Assembly: GCA_949752745.1 (NCBI GenBank)
Contig: OX457027.1
Coordinates: 17,502,603 to 17,566,602 of the forward strand
Reading direction: 5' to 3'
Length of the DNA: 64,000 nt
Source: Protula sp. h YS-2021
Lineage: Eukaryota; Annelida; Polychaeta; Sabellida; Serpulidae
The notes beneath the pieces were generated by a model, which worked only from the letters and a program-made list of their open reading frames with translations, did no database searches and was not told the DNA's origin. Below are positions 49,430-60,818 of the stretch, in pieces. The translations under genes were made by a program, and so were the position numbers. How positions within the stretch are numbered: position 1 is the stretch's first letter; the number at the start of each line of letters is the position of its first letter.

Positions 49430-52280
49430 ATACTTATTTGACTAAATTTTATAAATCAACAAATGTTGTAATATTGTTATTAATTGAAGAGCTCTCTTCA
49501 AAGTGTATCAATAAGCTATTCAATGTATGTCTTGCTTTTTTATGTATAAACGCAGTTTCAACATTCTTCGCATATAAACTTCACCAAAGGTAATGTTCTG
49601 CTGAATACAGTGGTGAAAAAATGGTTGAAATCGGTACAGTAGTTGTGAAGTTATGTTCGTTTGAAATTTTAATAAATGACATCAGCAGCAACCCAACTGA
49701 TAACCAGTAAAAATTAAAAAAAAAACTTGCAAAATTTACGTCAACTTTCCGGCTTAAATCGTCCATATGCTGGAAAATCCTCCAAACGTCCAAAACATGG
49801 CCTTATATATCAGCGTCCGTACGCACGTACGTCATACAATGACGCTTGATGATAAATTTTCACAAGTCCAAACTCGGAAGAGAAAACATGGCTAAATCTT
49901 CTGCTAAACAGCGGAATATCTCACCAAATATCTTTTCGTTGATAAACGGAAAACATCAAGTTAAGTATCAAGTATATACATACAAGTTTTCCGGTGATAT
50001 AACTTGCTACGTGACGCTACCAAGCTTGCTATATCACTCACTCGCATAGCAGACACACTGACAAGTAGCTCCAGGATCATGACAATAGTACACTCTATTT
50101 TCTATTTATTTTGGCCTTATTAACTTAACCCTTTTCTTTTTTCTTTGGATGCAGCATAGGGTTGTTACACAAACGAATTTGTTGATAATATCTTGTGAAA
50201 CACATTTAATACAACATCTGGGTGAACATTTGACTTCATCATAAGCTGAGTGGTTTTTATTGTTTGTGTTTATGATTATTGTTAAAATGCAAAACAGTTC
50301 GTTCGCCTGTTGTTACAGTTTGTTTTGATTTTACAACTTGCAACTACGGCATAGATTATTTTAGTAGTATTCTGGAATACCCGAGTAGCAGTAGCAGTAC
50401 TCAGACAGTGTCACTGGCTACTACCACAGTTTTATAACCCTGATTAGCTGTTTTTTGTCATCAAGCTCAAAAGCATCGGCTTTGTTTCTCAATCAACAAT
50501 AAACTAAGGAAAGTTTCATTTGCATTTTGATTCCTGGTACTGAACTTCAAATGTTCTAGAATTATTTTCACTCTTCTTAAACGTACGAAAATGAAAGAGT
50601 CCGCTCTATATCTTTATCTAGCACATTATGATTGTTGCTTTAGATTTTTTGGATTCATTTGTCTCAACAGGGCAGAGATTCGTTATTTCAAAGCTCTTTT
50701 ATCTGGTTTGCGCATAATATTGACCAAGTTAGTTTGCTTGTTGGGGTATCCCACATCTGACATAATGAATGCTACTATTCAATTAGGGTTGTTAGAGGTT
50801 GAAAGATTTGGTATTGTCACACACGTAAGCAAAGCAGGTACGAAGATCAGGTAAAGGTTTACATATCAGTTTAGTCACCAGAGCGTTCTGAAGCGCAGCA
50901 GAGAGTTCTTTACGTATGGATGACTAAAGAAAATAGTTTCTTCCCCAGTTATTTCAGTCGTTTTCCTGCACTACAACGTGATGGTGGTATTTCCCACTTT
51001 ACTAGCTTTTCTTCGATGATTCTTTTAAGTGTGGTCCTTTTTCTTTTCTGGTATTCTCAAGCGTCAAAATTTATTTAGAAACCTGGTGGTATTATTCTGC
51101 AACATAAGATAAATAATAAAATAACAAGTTGTGCAACCATTTTGAACTAAAATAAGGATTGTTTTCCTAATACTATAAGGTCGTGCATCAGTTTTTTTCC
51201 TTCAAAAGAATTTTTAAAAACTTTACATAGCAACGTATTAGTATTTTATTATCCATAAATGTTATCTTTCTATGTATTCACTAAATTTTGTAATTTTCAT
51301 TGAAATAGGCCCGCTCTAGTATAACTTATTTAACTTCAACTACGCCTTTCTTTTTTCAAGCATTAAATCAAAATTCTGTTCAGTATTATAATGTTAAGTC
51401 TAAATGTCCATTTCTTCTATAAAATGCCTTGTTTGAAAAAAAGAATAAATAAATCAAATAAAATCAAAATACCCATATTTTCTCATTTTTAAACCAACAA
51501 TTTGAGATATCCCAGTAACCATGCAGTGTGAAAGCATGTGCAAAACAGTTATGGGAAACTTTTGTTTCTTAAAGCAACCCTGTTGTTCAGAAAGGCCAAG
51601 CATGCTGCATTTTAATGTGTTACACACAAAATGTAACAGGAAAGGCCAACACCTACTATATCGGAAGTTAGTTCAAACCATGCACACAGCCAGCTTAGGC
51701 CTAGCCTTTTTGACTTCCGTTCAGCCTCTTTCTGAAATCTAACAACATGGTTAGGGAGTAGTTTTCTCAGTTTAATTGATTTAACTTCTTTACAGTCATC
51801 TCATGTAGTATTTCTGTAACTAAACAGGCTGAAGGAACAAACATTATTTATTGAAACCTTACACACATAAATGGCAATCCCGATAGACATAGGGGTGTAC
51901 CTGTTCACTAATAATTCACAACACATGCAATCACACTTTGGGCGTTTCGAATAAAATGCGCAAGAACTGTGAATTACGACTGCGAGTGAACCGGGTAAAA
52001 AATTAAAGATATGACATAAAAATGTAGAAGAGATTAAGTAAAAACAGCTCATACTCGGAACAGAAAAAAATTCCTGGGGACACCATGCAATGCATTGTGG
52101 GTAACTGAGGGCATAATGAGCGATATTTGGAGTTTATCGCACAATTTTATACCAATACAATGCTTTCGATATTTAAGCTTAATGATAACATTTTTCTAAA
52201 CGGTAGAAACTATTTAAAGAACTTCCTGGCATATGGCAAGTAGGCCAAAATGTATGCGATCGGCCCTGAACAAGAAAAAC
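49430..52280. other. AT-rich intergenic region
   Basis: No gene, RNA or complete element was recognised; only a copy of the dispersed short repeat at 51925-52040. The small ORFs at 50591 and 51521 show no family resemblance. Confidence 0.5.
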
Positions 52281-52281
52281 G

Positions 52282-53098
52282 CAAGGGTTGGCATATTTAA
52301 CACATAGGTGGTTTAAACACGTGTTTTACTCCGGTTTAAACTGTCATGTCATAAATAGGTTTAACACCGTCAGTCGGTGTTAAACTGTGTAAAACCCAAA
52401 ATACAAAAAAGAAGTGTCATTTTCTCCGTTTTGGGTCGGATGCATGTACGCTTATCTATTTATTTACTCCCAGGTCACTGTGCAATCAATGCCCCGAGCG
52501 GACGCATTGCCAGTAGACTATTTTGCCCTGAGTTGCAGTTATTAGCACACTCACAAAACTAACACAGGACCGGCTCAGAAGCAAACGCCTTTTAATCGGT
52601 GCTTTTCTAACTTGGCTTTGTAAATAACTGCCGGAGTTACAGGCTGCCGAATGTTAAGACCCTGCTACTTGGGGCATGTAAAGAGTTACAAAGTTCCCTC
52701 AGATTTTGTCATCTGGCCGTCCAGCTGCTATCCTCACCTTCGTCATCAGCTACCATCGAACGCATATTTTCTAACTTTGGTGCAATTCACTCGAAAGTTC
52801 GAAATAGATTGGGTACAGAACGGGCTTCAAAACTGTTTTTTTTTTTGCTACAGAATGTTACGTGGGAAAAAAGAAATTGACTATTTGTTGTTGTAGTTGT
52901 TCGTTGTTTGTGCGAGTTACTGTCGACAAACTGACATATTTTACATTGGATGTAGATCAGTAAAGTTACGGAAATAAACGCCACCAAATTTTGATTTTCT
53001 AGTTTTTGACGGTTTAAACCCTTTAACACGTGTTTAACACAGGTTTTACACCATGTCATGTCACTAATACCTTTATGACGGTGTAAAAGCCAACCCTG
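52282..53098 (+). mobile_element. Second hAT copy, upstream of RPL14
   Basis: The left end CAAGGGTTGGC and right end GCCAACCCTG are inverted partners, flanked by weakly matching 8-mers (GAAAAACG / GAAAATGC). On the plus strand at about 52740-52890 it encodes SSNAYF-type shifted sequence, but in the correct frame ATIERIFSNFGAIHSKVRNR, then after a frame change near a T-run FCYRMLRGKKEIDY. Protein motifs closely match the PSMD7-intron copy at 922-2296. Only ~800 bp remain. Confidence 0.8.
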
Positions 53099-53552
53099 GA
53101 AAATGCCCTGCTATATTTGGTATAAAACAATGAGAAACTATGCGTTTTACCCGGACGCAAGCACTGGCACTTTTTGATCACCTGATGAAAATGTTAATTG
53201 CCATTGGTGGATGTAAAGTTGTGACGTGAACTTGTCCAAGAATTGATACTGAAAACTATTTGTTAAATTTTAATAAATTTTTTAAATAGCATACGGATAG
53301 TTAAAAACACTACTGCTCTTAGGTGCAAAAGAAATGTGACATTGATACGAAATCTCTCTATCATTTCTTTCATTTTTACCCGGTTAGTTTTGTTTTCGAA
53401 ACGCAGAATTTTTGCGCATTTTATTCGCAACATCCAAAGTGTGATTTAGCTTATGTTTGCAGTTTGTCGGCAGTAAACCAGTTCACGGTTGAGTGCGCAT
53501 GCCCAGTAGGAGAAACTCGCAGGATTCCAGCGTGAAAAAAAAATAAACGAAT

Positions 53553-53570
53553 CTTTTCTCAACCATGGCG
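53553..53570 (+). promoter_or_regulatory. RPL14: Candidate RPL14 TOP/TCT start and two-codon first exon
   Basis: CTTTTCTC directly precedes AACCATGGCG and the donor GTACGG. The C at 53553 fits a TCT-type initiator (Y-C-TTT-Y) and a 5'-terminal oligopyrimidine tract, and the ATG has a strong AACCATGG context. This gives a 12-nt 5' UTR and Met-Ala before TFTRF, in phase 0 with exon 2. Confidence 0.6.
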
Positions 53571-56500
53571 GTACGGTGTCAAAAGTTGATTAGAATGTGG
53601 AAGAAGAAGAATATATTCATTATGGATGTCTAGCTCAAAAACAGCGATATATCTATTTCAAAGCGATTTTGATGTTTTCTCTTTGATTTATATGTTTCCA
53701 AACTTATCTGCTATTTTACACCCCAAAAACTGGAGTCCTGTCTTTTTGTAATTCTCATAGACGAAACTGTGAATTCGCTTATTTACCTGTCCGATACGTG
53801 CGCGCGCGCACCTCAGTTAACGGGCCTGTCGCCCAGATATTTATTCCTAAATGCTAATGTATTGCTTTGTAAACATTAAGAGATTTTTTGTTCATCTGTA
53901 TTGCAATTTGATTTGCCAAATGCTCTCAACGGCGGTTTGTTGCAAGCCAAATCACATTTGAGTGAAAAACATTCGCAAAAATTTATTTTGATTACAAACT
54001 AACGTGGTATAAATGACCGAGAGATTTAGCCTAAATGTCCAATTTCTCCGCCCCAAAGAGCAGTCGTGTTTTTTAACAATCCGTGTGCTATTTTGCAAAA
54101 TTGTTAAAGGTTTTAACATGTAGTTTCATTTTTCATGTTCCGAGTAGGAGCTCTTTTTGTGACATTTCTTCTATCAATTCTTTCATTTTTTTACCGGGTT
54201 TCCGTGCGGTCGAAATCCAAAATTCTTGCGCATTTTATTCGAAACACCCAAATTGTGATCAGGCGTATTAGAACCTTAGTTTATGTGACGGTTTGAACTG
54301 TCGGTAATTTCCGGTGGGTGCCTTAGTCCAACTGCCAAGTCTAGGCTTACAGTATAAAGAAGAAGAATGCATTAAAATCTGAATTTCTTTGCATACATGC
54401 ACTTTGAGTTTTTAGTCCCCCGCCGGGGGACTATAGTTTTCGGGTTTGTCTGTCCGTCCGTCTGTCGACACCTTTTTTGTTAACACGCTGAAGCCTACAT
54501 TTTTCCACCGATTGATAAGATATTGTACACATGGGTAGTACTGGAACGAACAAGGATCGGTATTGTAAATGAGCCATGTCGGCCCAAGGACATTGGCCCA
54601 GCTGAACTTCACAAATTTTCCCAATCCTTACTCAGTTGAATGAGTTTGTTAACACACTCAAGCCTACAATTCTGGATCGATTGTTGAAATCTTTTAGTTA
54701 GATATAGGAAGTATTGGAACCAACAAAGGTCGGTATTGTAAATAAGCCCTGTCGGCCCAAGGACATTGGCCCAGCTGAACTTCAGAAATTTCCACTACCC
54801 TTACATACTGGAATGAGTTTGTTAACACACTCAAGCCTACATTTTTGAAACAATTGGCAAAATGGTATACACATAGGTAGTATGGGTAGTAACAAGAATT
54901 GGTATTGTAAATGAGCCATGTTGGCCCAGCTGGAATTTTAAAATTCACGAATATTATACGAAGAGTTGTAGTCCAACCTAACAAAATCAAATACTGGGAT
55001 TGTACGCCGGCGGGGGACATAGTCAGTTTCACTGACCCACTTCTTTTTTTTTTTAATTGTTTTATATGTTAATCTTTATTCATTAAAACGTATTTGAATA
55101 TGTTTCCAGCAAAGTCGAGTGTTCTTTTTTTTATTTCAGCTGTTCAGAAGTACGATCAAAATTGTCTCCCCGAGCAAGGGGAGACATATCGTGCTTGTAC
55201 GTGCTGTCTATGTCAGTTTGTTGTGAACAAAATGTTGTGTGCAAGATATCTCGACAACGAAAAGTCGAATCGACTTGAAACTGAACTTGTTTATTCCTTG
55301 GTTGGGTCGGACGGTTCTGTCAACTTTTGACACATGCCACGTCGTGTTTTTTGTTCGAATTCATGAAAAATCATCGAAATGACAGCATTGTTTTTCGAGT
55401 ATTGGAACTTTACGTATTTTCTGCATCGTGTCCAGGCTGCATCTGCAAAACTATTAATTGGATTGTTTTAAAATTTCACAGATGAATAGAGCATATTCAA
55501 TATATTTTTATCCCGATTCATGAAAAAATAGTCAAAATTAGCGTTCATACAATTTTGTCTCCGTAATGGAATACTTGTGTCCGACTATATCTCCGAACCT
55601 ATAGGTCGGATTGTTTCAAAATGCCACATACAGATAGAGTACACATTGACTTATTTCAAAACATCGCGTTTTGATGTAATTTTGTCTGCCAAATTGAACG
55701 TGTCGTCCGGAGTGTCTCGAAAACTATTTTTTTTATTTTGTTAAAATTTCACACGCGGATACAACAGATATTGACGATTGACCAAATATCTTCTTTTTTT
55801 TTTTAATATAAAACTTACTATTGGAAACATATTTTTTTATTTCCTAGCTATTCTTTATTTTTTTTTGTATATTTACTCTTCATTACAGACATTCACACGC
55901 TTTGTGGAGATCGGGCGTGTAGCCCACGTTGCTTTCGGTCCTGATGCCGGAAAACTGGTCGTCATTGTTGATGTCATTGACCAAAACAGGGTAGGTTTAA
56001 TAGTTTATTTTATTATTTTATTTTATGAGGGGAGTGGGTGGGGGGCTTCAAGGAGTCTTAATTTATTATTGGGCAATTTGGCTGTGATGTAATTATTTCA
56101 AGTAAAGGGGTGGCGTACGGCAGAGGTCACCGATTTGTAGCTCTCGGCCAAAGTTGGCTAAACCGGTTAGACGGACAGGGCGATGGGAATTGTGGATAAG
56201 CCGTGCTCCATTACAGCGAGGGGCTACAATTTGCGTGCGCCGTATAGAACACCGATGCGCCACGGGGACGCCAGAATTATCACTAACATAAAAATATAGG
56301 AGATCTTAACTGCAAGAGGTTGCGTTGGGGACGATCTTCCGTCCGCCCAGGGCTTATCTCCTTTATCGTTTCGCATAGTTGCTAGCTCAGTGAGAATATG
56401 AAAACAAGCTTATTTTCTTGAGTGAAAACTAATCGCAAAATATTAACCAAACGTGTTTCTCTTAACGATTTTGTCAGTGATCCTTTGGAGCTTTTTTTTT

Positions 56501-57821
56501 CCAATTCTTCTTTCGTATTTCTTCTGTTAATAGATGTGCTGGAAACCACTGATCACTATTTTCTATGAGCATGGCAGTGACCGTTGTTATCGGTCATTGC
56601 CGCTGAACAGCTTTGGATTTCTAAAATTGATTTCTATTCGTAGTTGGAAGCATAAATAATAAATTCTACTTCTTTTTACGACAAGGCACTTGTTGATGGT
56701 CCGTGCAGCGGAGTGACGCGAAAAAGTATGAATTTCAAGCAGTTGCATCTGACCACGTTCGTGTTGAAAATTGGCAGGTCTTGCAGGTACGGATATTAGC
56801 TTTATCTGGCTTAGCCTTGCAATATTAAAATGCTATGATAGGTCCCCGCAGCAGTGAATTGATGTGATGTGTTTCCTTGTCTTACGTATCTAGAGGCATT
56901 AGTTTCTGTGTTTAATCGAAGGTCTGAAGATAACTGCCATCTTTTTAGTCCCGTTGTTAATATGCATACATTATGATGACCTCAAGTTTTAAGGATTAAA
57001 GAGTGATCTTTTAGCCATTGAGGCGTGATACGGGGCCGTGACATTTCAGGACTGGTGTGCTTGCCAAGGCGTGGGACAAGGCCGAGATAACCAAGAAGTG
57101 GGAGGAAACGACATGGGCCAAGAAACTGGCGGCAAAGAAAAAGGTAAACACAGTTTTTTTTCATTAGTGAACTGAGGATATCCTCACATGTTGTTTATGC
57201 TCGATGCCTTGTTATTTTTTTAAGTTAATGTAACAAAAACCCGTTCATATCGTCTTGGGTAAATACGTGTGTGATGTTAATTACTCTGATCTGACGTCAC
57301 CGTGTATTAGAAGATTTTGCATGAATTTCCGGTTTTACGGGTTGAGTTACTTTGCATAAATGAGTCTCGTCTAATTTCTTTCAGAGAAGCGAGTTGAGCG
57401 ACTTCGACCGATTTAAACTAATGAAAGCGAAGCAAGCGGTGAGTGAAATAACATACTGTGGTGTTTGAATTTTGACATTGGCTGGTTGACATGTTTCGTT
57501 TTTCCTGTTTTTTTTTTAATTCTGTGATTGGAAACTTGAAGTAAAGACGGTTGATTTTTGTCAAATTTTGAATATGAAAAAAAAAAAAAGAAAAGAATTT
57601 CCTTCTTAGTATAAGCATATTCCAGACTTTCGTCTCCAAAAACAAGCATGCTGAAATTTAGTGTCGTAAAGTCACTATTGTTTTTTCCTCATGTGTGTGA
57701 TATATATTTTTTTCAGAGGAACCGTTTGATAAACATCGAGTTCGGAAAACTGAGAAAAGCTGCGAAAAAATCTCCACCGACAAAGCCGAAGCGCGTGAAC
57801 AAGAAACCGAGTAACAAGTAG
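53553..57821 (+). CDS. RPL14: 60S ribosomal protein L14
   Basis: A structural protein of the large ribosomal subunit. Exons are ~53553-53570 (proposed), 55889-55990, 56686-56786, 57050-57143, 57385-57438 and 57717-57821. Joined in phase they give about 153 residues: [19 protein letters not shown] and [15 protein letters not shown], then [59 protein letters not shown] and a basic tail ending KKPSNK-TAG. It lacks the Ala/Lys-rich C-terminal extension of vertebrates, as is usual in invertebrates. Exons 2-6 are certain. Exon 1 (ATG GCG, then GTACGG donor) is inferred from phase and the TOP-like context. Intron 1 holds repeats including a satellite-type element. Confidence 0.95.
54414..55035. mobile_element. 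Short element with internal ~170-bp repeats (family Q), copy 1
   Basis: Opens AGTCCCCCGCCGGGGGACTATAGTTTTCGG and closes GCCGGCGGGGGACATAGTCAGTTTCACTGAC. Three internal units begin TTTGTTAACAC-CTCAAGCCTACA-TTTT near 54478, 54650 and 54820. The same plan recurs at 59399-60445. It lies in RPL14 intron 1. Confidence 0.65.
55090..55780. repeat. Diverged tandem-like repeats in RPL14 intron 1
   Basis: Phrases such as GGTTGGGTCGGACGGTTCTGTCAACTTTTGA and TTGTTTCAAAATGCCACACAC-GATAGAGTA recur within the interval and again at 58210-58340. No coding content. Confidence 0.45.
56851..56937 (+). ncRNA. Candidate C/D-box snoRNA in RPL14 intron
   Basis: A 5-bp terminal stem (GCAGT at 56851, ACTGC at 56933) encloses a C-box-like GTGATGT (56864-56870) and a D box CTGA (56924-56927), about 87 nt in all, inside a ribosomal-protein intron, the commonest place for such RNAs. 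The C box deviates at its last base and sits a little far from the stem. No guide target was matched. Confidence 0.25.
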
Positions 57822-57910
57822 CGCGCCGTCTGCGGATGCATATAAAGACACAACGTTACCGTGCAAAAACTGACAAAGAAAAAAAAACGACCTGTATGCA
57901 ATTTCATTGA

Positions 57911-57916
57911 AATAAA
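57911..57916 (+). terminator. RPL14: RPL14 poly(A) signal AATAAA
   Basis: AATAAA lies 90 bp after the RPL14 stop codon. Confidence 0.85.
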
Positions 57917-57999
57917 TATGCAGAACAAAGGTCTACATTCGGTCTTTCATTTGAATGAAGTCTTGACCCATTATCTTTTTGACAAGTATGTTTTTTTTT

Positions 58000-59395
58000 T
58001 TTGGTTCAAAACTGTTAAGAAGCCCATGTAAAAAGTCTGCGTGGGACGCTCACCAATTAGCGCGTACAATTTTGAGAAGCTTATGCCCACGCTAGTGTCA
58101 TCAAAGGTTTAGTAATTATATGTCCCCGGAAAGATGAGGGATCCATACTTTTCGTCATACAGTCGTGAGTAGAACTACCGAGTACGGCGTAAGACGTCAG
58201 AATGTAAGCTGTTTTTATACTTGGGACAAGACCTTGTGTGCGAAATATATCGATAATGGAAAGTTGTATGGGCTTCAGATTGTATATAGGTTTTCCTTGG
58301 GTCACTCGGACGGTTCTGTCAACTTTTGATGGGTGTGGCATAAAAGTGTGTGACGTCATTCACGTTGAAACTGTGTTGCCGCATCATCATCCTTTTAAAG
58401 GAATATCTGTTTTTTTTTTTGTCGAAAAGCTCTTTTTTAGTTGTTATAAAAGCCCTTTTTTTTCTTTTGAGAAAGCCGTATTTTATCCCGTTTTATCCTT
58501 AAATACTTTTTTATACTTTTTAGAAATTTTCATCCTTTTTTCATACTTTTCTCGCTTTTCATCCTTTTTTGTGTTGATACTTTTTTTCGTTCAATATAAC
58601 TTTTTTCCTAATTAGTTGTATGTTTTTTCTTTTCTGCTAGAATTTGTTCTCAGCCCAGTCGTAACCCTTGATTAGGTCATAATATTAACCGCTCTAACAC
58701 TGTGTGTGTAATGTGCAACTTTTTTGCAGCGTCTTTTGCTAAAATCAATAAATCTGTAGTAAAGGGGTATTTTTTCATGGAACAGAAACGTATATCGTGA
58801 GCGTAATCAATATCTTATCACACTGTAAAATATCCATTATTCTAAATAATGTTAAGTAGTTCTCATTTCTTTAATGATTTTGAACAACTTCAATCTATAA
58901 TTTGGAGTTGCATGTCCCTAGGGACCATCGATAAAATACGTATGCATATTTTTTTTGACACCCCTATTTGCACTAAATTGTGACGTCATCATGGGATTTA
59001 ACTTTATAAAGTTCGCATCCAACTACCACCCCCCCCCCCCCACACTTGCCCGGTGCATCTGTAATTTATGGGTGGTTCTTTGTCTTATTGCATGATTTGA
59101 TTTCTTTTAGGAGGTGTTTTTAAATTTTTAAAATTTTCAGCAAAATATAAATTATCTTTTTTTTTCATACTTTGCCCCCTAAATTTATCCTTTTTTTCTT
59201 GATGACTCCGTGGCAACACTGTTATAACATTGTCTTTGAGATTCGCAAGCTGCTCAACATCGGAGAAAGTTCAATCTTGTTGTTTCTGCTGAGCAATAAA
59301 CTCCTATAGGAAATTTGGAAAGACGTATGGCGTCATTGCGTAAAAAGATATTGCGTGATATATTTGCTCGAGCCAACTATAAACTTTTCTGTTGT
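58000..59395. other. Intergenic, T-rich, no gene
   Basis: Includes a copy of the GGACGGTTCTGTCAACTTTTGA repeat (58210-58340), many T runs (58410-58640) and a poly-C tract near 59028-59041. No gene recognised. Confidence 0.5.
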
Positions 59396-59398
59396 TTT

Positions 59399-60445
59399 TT
59401 AGTCCCCCCCCGCCGCGGAGCGGGGGGGGGGGGGAGCTATAGTATTCGGGTCCGTCTGTGTGTCTGGTGGAAACACAAATTTGTGCACGCGATATCTCAG
59501 CCGCTATTCGACCTTGGCTTTTGATAGTTGCTTCAGTGAAAAATATATATATTGAAGTTGTGCGACGTCGTATTATTTTTCGATTCGATCAAAAAGCGAC
59601 GAAATGGCGACTTGTTGAAAATAGGCAATTTTTTTAGTATTTCTGTTGCCTACAGTGCATCTTTGTGCACGCCAAAACTCAGCCGCTCTTCCACCCTGGC
59701 TTTTGATTGTTGCTACAGTGAAAATATATACATACTGAAGTTGTGCGACGTCGTATTTTTCGATTCGACCAAAAAGTGACGAAATGGCGACTTGTTGAAA
59801 ATAAGCAATTTTTTGTACAGTGAAACCCCGCTATTAGGGACAAAAAATTACTAATAATTTTGTCCCTAATGGCAGGGTGTCCCTAATTTCGAGGTGTTGT
59901 TAATTTGAGTTCTATCTGACAACTACAACTGAAATCTTTGGCTATTTTTCTCACATTGTCTTTACATGCACTGTGTTCAATGAAATGTACTCAATACCCA
60001 CAGACAACAACACAGAAAAAACCCACTACCGAATAACAAGCTGATAGGAGTAGATAACGCACGAAATAATTACAGCGATTTGACTGTCCACAACAGAGAG
60101 GTTGTTTTAAATGTGTAACCGTACTTACGGGATGAAAAGAGTGTCCCTAATTCTGAATAGAGGGGTGTCCACAATACAGAGGTCCAGATATAAAGGAACT
60201 CTATGGCGTTTTAATAATTCAGGGGTGTCCACAATAAAGCGGTGTCCATATCCGGGGTTTTACTGTATTTCTCTGGCCTAAGGTGCAACTTTTCTGCTCG
60301 CGAAATCTCAGCCGCTGTTCAACCCTGGCTTTTGATTGTTGCTACAGTGAAAATATATATATTGAAGTTGAGCGACGCTTTTTGGTTTAATTTGAATTTC
60401 CTCTCCAAACGATAGTTCGTGGTGGGGGACATTCATCAGTTTCAC
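59399..60445. mobile_element. Family Q element, copy 2, interrupted by a Tigger-like insertion
   Basis: Starts TAGTCCCC...GGAGCTATAGTATTCGGGTC and ends GTGGGGGACATTCATCAGTTTCACTGA. Internal units of about 170 bp carry CTCAGCCGCT-TTC-ACC-TGGCTTTTGAT and GAAGTTGTGCGACGTCGTATT. The third unit is split exactly by the insertion at 59818-60265. Confidence 0.75.
59818..60265. mobile_element. 448-bp pogo/Tigger-like non-autonomous element
   Basis: Ends CAGTGAAACCCCGCTATTAGG and (reverse complement) CAGTAAAACCCCGGATATGG, both flanked by TA. Removing it rejoins a repeat unit of the host element, so the boundaries are firm. Interior repeats of GGGGTGTCCCTAAT/GGGGTGTCCACAAT and no transposase. Confidence 0.9.
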
Positions 60446-60763
60446 TGATAACTTGTTTGATATTGTGTCACGTGGCATGATGCATCTTGATTTGATCTGT
60501 GCCATTGCGATCCAGTGCGTGGTGCATGTAGTCATCATTTTTTCACTGTAAAACATTGTGTTGAGGGGACTCCCTCATTCTTAGTCACAGTCTACTCTCT
60601 ATAAAAAATTAACGTCAAGCCTGCTCCTAGAGCTGACTCTGTTCCCTAATTAAAATTGAAGCTTATTTACTTGTTGATGTGCATTTATCTGGCCAACGAC
60701 ATCTTATTTCAAAAGAAATTCGAAAGCAAAACGAAACTAGCGTGCAGCACTTTGAGAATAATA

Positions 60764-60769
60764 TTTATT
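60764..60769 (-). terminator. C1q gene poly(A) signal
   Basis: TTTATT on the plus strand, AATAAA in antisense, 50 bp past the stop codon. Confidence 0.75.
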
Positions 60770-60818
60770 GCAAAATTGAATTGTGCATATTTCTTAAATT
60801 GCGACTGAATATTTTAAG

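Noticed and set aside
56100..56290. tRNA or tRNA-derived SINE in RPL14 intron
   Set aside because: The stretch is GC-richer than its surroundings but has no convincing A/B box pair or cloverleaf.
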